Shown: piece after piece, positions 1-16,399 of the stretch
Layout: every line of letters begins with the position of its first letter
Position numbering within the stretch: the first letter of the stretch is position 1
Assembly: GCA_000231825.2 (NCBI GenBank)
Contig: JH720360.1
Location: 248,001 to 312,000 of the forward strand
DNA length: 64,000 nucleotides
Source of the DNA: Tetrahymena elliotti 4EA
Lineage: Eukaryota > Ciliophora > Oligohymenophorea > Hymenostomatida > Tetrahymenidae
Direction of reading: 5' to 3'
The notes under the pieces: model-generated
What the model saw: the letters and a program-made list of their open reading frames with translations, nothing else
The model's database searches: none
Told to the model about the DNA's origin: nothing
Program-made: the position numbers and the translations under genes

Positions 1-41
1 ACAAAAAATTAACCTTTTCTTAAAAAAGATAGTTCAAAAAA

Positions 42-608
42 ATGTCTATTAAAAGAATAGAGAAAGAGAAATCTTCTTTCTTAGAAAAATAGATAGAAGG
101 AGTTAAAATAGAATATGATCAAAAAAATCCTTTGGAGATTTATTTTACTATTGAAGGGCCCAAAGGTACTCCTTATTTTGGGGCCTAATTTAACTTCAAA
201 TTTGTTTTTCCTAATGATTATCCTTTCAAACCAATGAATATAGTTTCTTTTTAAAGAATTTATTTTTATCCAGATTATAATTGTGTGATAAATAGATGTA
301 ACTGCTGTACTCCAGGAGATTTTAGATTAGGCAAAGATGCTTGGTCTCCTTAAATAACTTTTTTAGACTAGATCAAATCACTTTAGAAATGTTTCTATGC
401 TGAACATTTTTTAAATATATACGACATAAACTCAGATTCATCTCGCTTGTATAAAAGCAATAGAGATTAATATAATTTTGAAGTAAAAAGTGTAATAGCA
501 AGAGAATACGCAAATAAATATGTTAAATAATTCATTGTCTTTGAAAGAGAAATTAAATAATTTCTCTCCATGAACTCTAATGAAATATTCATAGATCTAT
601 TTTTTTGA
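42..608 (+). CDS. Divergent ubiquitin-conjugating enzyme (E2/UBC fold), 188 aa
   Basis: Single exon in code 6; the ATG follows an A-rich leader and the frame ends at TGA 606-608. The first 125 residues follow the E2 fold: an N-terminal helix, strands ending in the FPNDYPFKPM segment (typical E2 Y-P-F-x-P), then the active-site stretch, then DAWSPQIT, the usual W-S-P-x-x-T after the active site. The canonical His-Pro-Asn before the catalytic cysteine is Tyr-Pro-Asp here. Cys86 nevertheless sits at the exact canonical distance (eight residues after the Asp) and is followed by two more cysteines. E2s carry ubiquitin or a ubiquitin-like protein as a thioester and hand it to an E3. Losing the HPN asparagine suggests altered or absent catalysis, so an inactive UEV-like role is possible. 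The C-terminal 60 residues are a charged helical extension. The fold assignment is firm; activity and partner are unknown. Confidence 0.85.
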
Positions 609-1417
609 AATAAGTATTTCTCTAATAAAAACTTATCAAACAAAATCAAAATTCTTACACAACCAACATAAAAAACCTAAATTATAAAATATTAATTAAA
701 TTACAATAAGTGATATTATTCATTTATGGATTTTTGAAAGACAAAAATATTTTTTATTTCCATCAATTTTTACTAAAAATAAATAAATAAATTTATTTTT
801 TAGAAATATCTTTCTTTGGTAAAAAAGATATAAATTACTTACAAAATTGATGAAAAGTTAATAAATTGTTCACCTAGAAAACACCTTATTTTGGACAGAC
901 AAACGATGATTAAATAGTATTATTTTTATAAACTAAATAGTTATTTTTAATATTGCTATTTTTGTTTATGTGAAGTGATTAAATTAAATCTTGACAATCC
1001 AATACTTAATTTTATACAAAACTTTATAAACATCTAAATTAGATGATTGTAAAATAAAACTTAGGATATTTTAAATTATTTTTTGTTGAGATTTTAATTC
1101 AAAAAAACTTAAATAATTTAAATATCTCAAATCTTTAACTCATAAATTTGAGATTAAAAGCTCTATCAAAATAAATCAATTTTCCCAACTTTCTTTAACA
1201 ATTTAAAAAAATAATATTAAATTTACCAAAATAATTTAAAACTAGTTTTTTGAAAATAAAGCTATTTTTTAAATAAAAAATCTGATTAAAATAATAGAAA
1301 ATAGATGTTTAATTTACTAAATTTTACTCTATAATTATTTTAACTAAACTTTATTTCTATTTCTTGAGATATTAACAAACAAAATTGAATAATAAAAAAA
1401 TCTAATTAAAGATTTTT
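609..1417. other. Intergenic, A+T rich
   Basis: About 0.8 kb between the 3' ends of two convergent genes. It holds many TGA, TAA and TAG triplets in all frames and runs of A and T. I see no coding segment, RNA gene or clear repeat. Confidence 0.6.
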
Positions 1418-4400
1418 TCAATCCTTTAAATTAATTTATGATCCCATACTATTATTTAGATTACTATTGTTATTGTTGTTATTTTGTTGCTTTACATCTT
1501 TTTAAATAAACAATCTTTTTTAAAGTTCTAATTGTTCGTCTTAATCTTGTTTAAATATTTTTTATAGAACCCTATTTTATATTATGAAATGATTTTATGC
1601 AACAATAAAATAAGCTTACTTTATTCCTTTTTTAGCATTAGTTGAAGGAACTGGAGTTATTTAAGTTGGAAATAAATTATCTTAAATGATTTTTATGCCT
1701 TCGTTAATCCTATCTCCTTCTAATTTATACTAACTATATACTTCCCTAAAATAAAATTTATAAAAATTAAAGTTTGAAATAAATTATTAAATAATCACTT
1801 TTTTGCCTACTAAATTAACTCTTTTTAGTTTTTGATGGCAGCTATATTTTCTTAGTGTTATTTTTATTTTTCTAGCATTTACTCAAGCTTAAAGTCATTT
1901 ATTCTATGTTATCTGTCAAAATTTTCATGTACATAATCTAACTTCAAATTCCTTAACTCTTGTTTGACTTTGAATGTTTCTTCCATTTCTTACTTTATTA
2001 AAAAAACCACTAAGAAATAATTTTAAATAAATATCTCTAACTTACCTGTTTTTTTATTCTATTTTCTTCAATGAGCTGAAACTTATTATTTAATTCTATT
2101 TTTTTCTATTAGTTTTACTTATAAACACCTAGCTAATTTTCTTTAAGTCTGTCCTCTTTATCCTTTTTTAACTTCTATAAAGAGATGTCAATTCTTATCT
2201 ACTTTTCCATATTTTCTATTTTTATTTAGGCAATAAATAATTCTAAATATTCAACAACAATTTATATAGATGATTTACATTTATGTTTTTAGTCTTTACT
2301 ATGAAGTTTATCAACAAAAGATGAAAAATTAATTTTCTCTTGATATTTTTATGTTTGAATAAAATTATCTAATCTTTGTCCTTCTTAACTAAGTCTTTCT
2401 TTAATTCTATGTTACTTTTCCTATAACTTCTACCTATATTACTCTTCTGATATGGCCATTTTATTCAAAAATAATTTATATTATTTTTAACTTTCTTTAA
2501 GATCTCTCATTTAACATTCTGATTTAGCTCTAGAAATCTTTTCATTTCTCTCCCTTCTTTTTCTTCTTTTTTATTCTTACATTTGTTCATTTACTGTACT
2601 TTACTCATGCTATTTCTATTTTCTAATAAATGTAAAAATAATAAATACAAATTTATTTGAAATTCTCAACTTTATTTTATTTTAAACTTATGGTTATTTT
2701 AAACAATAAGGTATTTTTAAGAAATAGTTTACATATCTTCTAGTCTCTACATCACTTCTTGCTTTTGCTTAAATTTTTCATCTTCTTGTGCTTTATTTAA
2801 AGATCTGATTTACTCTAACTTCTCAAGAGCTCTTTCTCTATCCTTTTCTTTTCTCTATTATTTTTTTATTTCTTCTCTAATTTTAAACTCAGTCATTTTT
2901 TTTTCTCTTTCAGCCATTTCTTCAATCATTTTTTACCTTTTCATGTCATCAAGATATATAAATTTTGCTTCTTTCTACATTTAAAAACAAAATTCATCTT
3001 TTTAAATTAAAAATCAAGAGTTATTTATTTACTTATTTCTAGAGCTTAAGCTTATTAAATCTATTGATTTCCTTTTCCATTTAACTTTCAAATGGATTGG
3101 AATCCGAGCTCATTTCATCACCGTTATTATTTAAAACAACACTACCTTCTTATACTTCAGGAGTTTCATGACTTTATCTTAAGTATTTAACTGTTTTATC
3201 AAATAGCTATGATAAATGCATTGGATCTCTATTTTAGAAAAAAGGAATATATTTTCATTCAATATTTAAACTTAAAATATAAACTAAATAAAATCCTTTA
3301 AGTAAATACAAAAATTAATTGCTTCAATTTAGATCAATTTGAAGATATATTTAGACATAAAAGTAAGGATTTTATTTAATTAAAACCTACTTAGACTTTT
3401 AAAAAATTCTAAATATTTTAAATTTTCCATATTAATAAAATGAAAATTACGCTTTATATTCACTAAAAGAACGAAAGTGAGTGGAAGGTTTCTAATAAAA
3501 GCTTTTCATATTTATATTGTTTGCTGAAGTAATATTGAGATTATCTTAAGAAGATCTATTGTTATTCTGAGCATAGCTTGTTATTTTTTGTAAAGTTAAA
3601 TCTTTGTTTTATCCTGGTGTTATATGTGATTGAAGGAAAAATTATTATCTTTCATTTCTTGCTCCAGATATAGCTGTATTAGCTTTTGTAGATGCAAGTG
3701 AAAAGTTTTGAGATTCCTTATTAGCTTATCTCTGCTTAACAAAAATATTATTATTGTTGTTTGATGTCATAGATTCGTTTAGCCTGAGAGCTTATTCTCT
3801 TTCTCTTTTAATAATTTCTTTCCTTTATCTTGTTATGTTTATGTAATCCTCTAAATTAATAAAAAAAAGTTTATGACTTCATATTTATTTCCTTTAGTTG
3901 CTAAATAGATTTATTCTGTAACTTTTTAAAAAATTATCTTACATATTAACCTTTCTTAGTGGTGCTCATATCTAAGTTGTTATATTTTTTCTGTGATATT
4001 AGGGCCTTTAAAATCATCTAATTACCTTTTTTTATAAAGTAGAATAGCTTATTTTCTTTTTATTTCAACAAATTTTAATAACAAATCTATATTAATCTCA
4101 TTTGTATAAATGCACAAATAATATTGATAAATGAATGTAAAGTTGCATTTAAAGTAATATTATAATTTTCAAAAAAGGTGAGCACAATATAAATAAAGTA
4201 AAATTTATTCGTTTCTACTTTTGCTAAAGACTTTATGGGAGTATACCTAATTATTTCATAGCTAATTGAGTACGAGGACTATCAATACGAATTTATGCCT
4301 ACTTTCCAGATTATGGAATAGTAAAAAGTATTGAGTGTTGCCTAGGTTTAGAACCACTCAATCCTTTTGGTGTATTTATTGCTGAGAAAGAAGGTAACTA

Positions 4401-4472
4401 AATAGGCATAACAGACCCCCTTTAGATATTACTAAAAACTGTAGCTTAATTTGTGTGTAAATTATCAGTCAT
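1418..4472 (-). CDS. Coiled-coil protein with an S-P-R-T N-terminal motif, 767 aa, nine exons
   Basis: Exons, 5' to 3' on the minus strand: 4472-4219, 4055-3943, 3850-3391, 3228-3033, 2974-2733, 2622-2046, 1992-1811, 1745-1620, 1571-1418. Every junction is GT...AG and phase-consistent, giving 768 codons ending in TGA. The start is the first ATG before the coding-like part (MTDNLHTNQ). Around residues 65-85 is DSPRTQLAMKQLGILPQ, then DDFKGPNITEKIQQLRYEHH. Short S-P-R-T...G-I motifs followed by long Glu/Lys/Arg helices are a pattern I associate with some cilium-linked coiled-coil proteins. Residues from about 330 onward are almost unbroken charged coiled coil; the last 25 are Gln/Asn rich. No catalytic domain is visible. 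A structural or ciliary role is inference; the gene structure is well supported. It converges on the E2 gene and diverges from the next gene. Confidence 0.85.
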
Positions 4473-5908
4473 AATATTAATTAAAGTCAGTTGCTAAATT
4501 GACTACTTTTAACTTGTAACAAATAGTTATTCCAATTATTTTTTATATAAAATTTAATATGTATGTATTACTTGTATTTTCTTTAAAATTAAAGTTATTT
4601 TTATTATCTTAATACTAATTAAACATGATTAATAAAGCTGTCTTAAAACCAAGCAAAATATTTACAAATTTATTTTTTCTAAGAATATCAATAAACAAAC
4701 GTGAATTATTGTAAAATTAAGATAATAAATATCCTCCTAAAGAATTTACCTAAAATTTTACTGAACTCTTAATTTCTCATAAAACATACTATTTTCAAAA
4801 ACAAATTTACTGTAAAAAATAATTTGATTTTATAAAACCTGTTTATAACTGTTTGCTTTCTAATTATTAATACATAAAATAAAGAAAATATTAGTTAATC
4901 AAATCCATTTAGTTGAATTCTTTTCATACTATTATTTAGAATGGTAATTTATCATTTTTGTATTTAGAAATATCAAATAATTCTTTTTCATTTTAATAAA
5001 AATAAGATTAAAATTTTACATTATTTTATTTGTAAAAACTAAATTTTGATCGGGTTCCTATTACTTCAAATTAAAAAATGATTAGTTTTCAATAAATAAT
5101 AAGCCACTACAATTAAAAAATGTTCAATAAATAAATTTTTATTTTTGATATTTGATTATTTTTATTGATGAACTAAACATAAAGTAAATTCTAATTATCA
5201 AGTATTTAAAATATTTCTAATGAATTTTCTATCTCAAAAAATTTAATTGTAAATTTTGTTAAATGATTAAGATAAATTAATAAATAGATATCTTTTGTAT
5301 TTTTTGCAAATTATTATCAACTAGTTTCAAAAATTAAAATTATTTAAGTTATTTAAAATCTAAATTCAATATTTTTTGAGTGGAAAATATTTTATGCTAA
5401 AATTAAGATCTTAATAAATATTTGTTTGAATGTTGCATCTAAAAAGAAGTAGTGCTTTTTTTTGTAGAGATAAAATGATACAGTATTATTTTTATGATTG
5501 ACTGGTTTTAAAAAAGATAATTGAATATAAGCAGAATTTGTAATCTTAGTGAACTAGATGATTTTTTAGATATATTTAGTTGTGGAAGATTTTTGAGGTA
5601 AAAACCTAGTTACTACAAATTAGGGATAATTAAGATTTTTAAGTCACAATTAATTACTTTTAAAACAACTTGCCAATATTTAGAAACAAAAAAAGTTACA
5701 ATCAAAAAGCGTATTCTAATAAAAAAACATTTTCAACAGGAAATAGGAAAGAAAGAAAATAATTCTTATAGACCTTTGAATTGCTTCTTTTTTTGATAAT
5801 TTTCGATTTTTTTAAAAAAATAAGGATCAGACAAAGATAATTTTTGCAATTTGTGACTGTTTAATATAAATTGAAAGATTTGTAGGATAATAGAAGAGCA
5901 TTAATTAA
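4473..5908. other. Intergenic between divergent genes
   Basis: 1.4 kb separating two gene starts that point away from each other, so it should contain both promoters. It is A/T rich with poly-A and poly-T runs. I cannot name a specific promoter element. Confidence 0.5.
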
Positions 5909-7246
5909 ATGATAAGCTCAATAAGTTCAGGCTAAGATTTAAATTCGTTTTCAATAACCTTCTAAAAAAAGTAAGATTTTTCTACTAGTAACTTAAGTAG
6001 CTCTTGCCTGAATAGTACAGTAAATACTAACTCTAACTTAAATTAGAGTTTGAAGAAATAACTAAAAAATAATGATGGTGACATTGAAGAATAAAAATCT
6101 GTAACAAGTATAGAAGATAAAGAGGGGGAAAAAGAAAATTGTTATCAAATATAAAAAGTATAAAAAAAGATTAAAAAAGTCAAATATGTTTTGAAGCTAT
6201 TTCAACCTCTAGAAATAAATGAATGCTTTTTAATTGAAGGAGAGTTTCTTTTTTACCCTAAAGCTTTTATAAAATATTAAAATCATAATCATTTGGAAAA
6301 AACCTCTTTAATGAACTAATTTAGGCCAGTCAGAAAAGTAAACTTCTTTGAGGACTAGCGTATAGACATTGAATTAGATAGTTTTATAGATAGTTATGGA
6401 AATGTAGAAATTGTTAAGCAATATTTAAATAGATTAAATGACTAAAAAAGCAAATAAATGTCTATTTATGTAAATTACTATGAGATGCTAATTTAAGATT
6501 AATATTAAACGCTTAAACTGGTAAAAGAATATTACTAAAATAAAGAATAAGAGCTTATTGACAAATTAGATGAAAACTTTTAGAAATCCTTTCAATAAGC
6601 TCATACATTTATGGAATAAATTAACAAATAAAATACTATCACTTTATACTTTATAAGGAGAGTCAATCCAAATAATTTGTTCAAGAAATCCCATTCTATG
6701 GGAGGAACAAAGACACTATTAGATATTGTTTTTGGTCACGATTCTATTGATAAACAAGTTCTCAAATAAAAACTCTTAAGAGAAGGAATTCCTAATATGA
6801 TTGACTACAGAGGTTTTGTTTAATACATACTTTAATCTTTCTCTGGGATACAAGAAGATACTATTGATTTAATCACAGCTGATTTATTTAAGATACCATG
6901 CAAAATATAAAGTATGAACCTACCTTTAAGTAGTGTAGAAATAATTCCTGGATATACTGTTTTTGATGAGTTAGTATATACAACATACACCCCAACTAAT
7001 CCAAAAATAATTGAAAATATTATAAAAGTAAGAAAAGAACAATAAAACATACTTTCTCAAACATATTAAAATGACATTAGTGATTTTTCATATGAAGCTA
7101 AAAGTGAATAATTCATTGAAAAGTATTACCCAGATGTTTCTTATCAACTAAAATTTAAAAGAAAAAAACCAGAAAATTTTAAAAAGCCAATATATCAATA
7201 AGACTAAAATAAAACTTTGAGCAATTCAACTATTTTTACTGATTGA
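5909..7246 (+). CDS. Unrecognised single-exon protein, 445 aa
   Basis: One uninterrupted code-6 frame from ATG 5909 to TGA 7244-7246, with TAA/TAG used freely as Gln. Residues 1-55 are Ser/Asn rich and look disordered; 56-85 are Lys/Glu rich. From about residue 90 the protein looks folded (VKYVLKLFQPLEINECFLIE), then a helical stretch (about 180-250) with many Gln and Lys, then a segment with SHSMGGTKTLLDIVFGHDS and REGIPNMIDYRGFVQYIL. The tail is Lys rich. No signal peptide, membrane span or metal-binding motif is visible. I do not recognise a family. Codon use and local composition match the other genes, and the frame is far longer than chance, so I regard it as real. The next gene lies 640 bp downstream on the same strand. 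Confidence 0.8.
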
Positions 7247-7883
7247 TAAAAATCTTATCAAATTAATAAAAATTAATCAGCAACTATTATTAACAAAATT
7301 AATTTATAGCCACTTTATATAAAAAAATCAATTCATTAATTAAATTTTAATAAATTTATTTTATTCTATCTTTATTATTCATATTAAATCTTTACAATTT
7401 TCATATAATAATTATAAAAAACATTTTCAAATTATTTTCTTAGAGTTTTAATACAATCATAATTTTTAATTTTCAAAAACCATTTTTATAGTTTAATTAG
7501 TTTAAGAAGTTTATTAGAGTTTTTGTATTAGTAAAGTAATTACATGTTTATAAAAAATTGTATTCATCTTCTTATCCTTGATTATTATGCACAAAAAATT
7601 CCATATTCAATAATTGCACATACTATTTATGCATAATCACTTTTAATACATTAAATTTCTTTTTTTATTGTTTTCTCACTATTTACCAGCGTATAGGTGC
7701 TCAACTCATTTTGATATTTATAAGTATTTAAAAATTCACTTTTTAGTTGCATTTGTAACTCTCAAACTTTTTATCCAAGATCTAAATAAAGTAGATTGAA
7801 TTATTTCCACCCTCCTTCTTTCTAATTTTGATTCTATTGATTGAAATTTATTAAAATTTAATTTTAAATATATATTTGCCTTT
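7247..7883. other. Intergenic, A+T rich
   Basis: 640 bp between two same-strand genes, dominated by A/T runs. Nothing coding or repetitive was recognised. Confidence 0.5.
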
Positions 7884-8123
7884 ATGGACATAAGCTAGGG
7901 GAAGTACGGAGAGAGGTACAGGTAAGGATAAATTGAAAAAATTCTAGAAACTAGACTTAACAGTGCAATTATATCTAAAAAATTTTATTCTATAGAAGGT
8001 GTCAAAGAGAGTTTGGGGTTATTACTTGCTCACTGCGTTCTATTTTTATTCTTTGCTTATCAGCTCTTTGCTGCCACAAATGAGCAAGGATAAAATAACA
8101 TTTTGATCTTAATTTTTTTGTGA
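7884..8123 (+). CDS. Small single-span membrane protein, 79 aa
   Basis: The stretch 7884-8100 is clearly richer in G and C than its surroundings, as the window's exons are. ATG 7884 opens a frame to TGA 8121-8123. The N-terminal half is charged (KYGERYRQGQIEKILETRL). Residues 44-66 are hydrophobic (SLGLLLAHCVLFLFFAYQL), enough for one membrane span, followed by a short tail. No in-frame donor for further exons was found. Small proteins of this shape are common as organelle-complex subunits, but I do not recognise this one. It contains internal TAG/TAA codons, so a standard-code search would not report it. Confidence 0.6.
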
Positions 8124-9689
8124 TGACAATTTTTAGTAATTGCAATCAATACTTGTTAATTTAAGTTTATACATTGTTTGGGTTGAGATAAGTCTAAATT
8201 CTTAGATTTATTAATTTATTGTTTTTTTAGCCAAATAAGATAATTGAGAGTTAGTGAATAAAATAATTTTATTTTTGGGAAAAAATTATAATTTTATAAT
8301 TAACTTGGTAATTTTGGAAAATTACAAAAAACATTTGGTAGATATACCTTGGTTAAAAAGAGTAAATTTTATAGATTATTTTCCAAGGTATAAATTACTT
8401 ACTTTTGCTTGATCTATTTAAGAGTAAACAGCTTGATTTACTCTTTTACCATTTTCTTGCTTAGTGCACTACCTAAAGTTATCATTAAGTGAATTTACTT
8501 ATAAATCAGTTTAATTCTTCTAAATATTGTGAAATATTGATTAGAATCCCTGTGTTTGACAAATGAGAAAAAATAGAAACATTTCAATAAAATTTAGTCA
8601 ATTAATTTTTTTAGTTTCAAATTTTATACTTATTATATCTTATTGCTAAATATTCTTGAAAATCAAAAATATTTTTTATAAAACAGCTTCAATTTAAATA
8701 TTTTAAAGATATTTTTATTCATTTTATTAAATTTTATTTTATTTTTAAATAGCAATCAAAATAATTAAGGATTTTTTGATGAATAATATTTTTTATATGA
8801 GACTGTCTTTTTTAATTTTCAACAAATTAATTAAATCTAAAATTTGTTAACTAAAATAAAAAAAATACTTAACGATATTTATTTTTATGATTTTTTAAAA
8901 ATCATCGTGAATCAAACCTCTTATTTATTAAATCTAATTTTTTGAAAATAAAAATCTATTTTATTTTAAAAGGAGTTTGTTCATGTAAAAAATTTAAAAT
9001 ATCATTAAATGATAAGTTTCTGTACATTAAAATTTTCAAGATTATTTTTTATTTACTTACAAAAAATATGAAATACATGACAATTAATGCATGCACAACA
9101 ATTTTGGGATTAAACCCTTAACGAATTGAAAAAGAAAATTATTTAGATGTTAAGAAAGTGAATTTTGATTATTTAAAATTTTAAATAGGAAATTTATTTA
9201 ATAAAAGAATAACCTATTTCTTAAAATAAATAAAAAATATTTATCTTATTTTGAAAATTTAAAAATTTTAATTTTCACTTATGTATGTATATAGAAAAAT
9301 TCAGCAAGTCCATTTGATCAGAAATCAAGTTTTTTACATTTACAAATGAATGAATAACTTTTCTATATGATCATATCAGAATTAGAACTGGAGAAAAGTG
9401 ATTGGACAAATAAAATTAATAAATTAATTAGTATTATCTAAATATTTGCATTTTTTTAAACAAATATTAAATTTAATTATTGTTTGGCAAAAAAAGTGTT
9501 AATACTAACACTATTAATTATTAGTTAATTAATAATAATAAAAAATAATTGATTTTAAAATTTCAAAAAAAGGAATCTTTGGAAATAAAAAGTAGTTCAT
9601 TCTAGATTAATAAAAGATACAACTTATTTCAAATTTAGTAGAAAATTAAAAGCAAAAAGTATAAAAAAGCACCTTATCAGTATTGAGAA
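8124..9689. other. Intergenic upstream of TBCD
   Basis: 1.57 kb of A/T-rich DNA between two same-strand genes. It contains the two hairpins listed separately. No coding segment was found in either strand. Confidence 0.5.
8343..8445. repeat. Two tandem perfect hairpins in intergenic DNA
   Basis: TATACCTTGG at 8343-8352 is exactly complementary to CCAAGGTATA at 8383-8392. About 28 bp further on, AAGAGTAAA at 8420-8428 is exactly complementary to TTTACTCTT at 8437-8445, with an 8-base loop. AAGAGTAAA also occurs just inside the first hairpin, near 8358. They could be a small structured RNA, a remnant of a short inverted-repeat element, or chance in A/T-rich DNA. Only the repeats themselves are certain. 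Confidence 0.45.

Positions 9690-16399
<6,710 letters not shown>

Noticed and set aside
4215..4231. String resembling loop I of U5 snRNA (CTACTTTTGCTAAAGA) inside a G+C-rich island at 4200-4450
   Set aside because: The island is explained on the other strand as the first exon of the coiled-coil gene, with sensible protein and consistent splice phase. Stem pairing and an Sm site are lacking.
4235..5154. Long + strand code-6 open frame starting MGVYLIISQ
   Set aside because: Its first part is the antisense of the coiled-coil gene's exon, the rest is A/T-rich intergenic DNA, and codon content is not gene-like.
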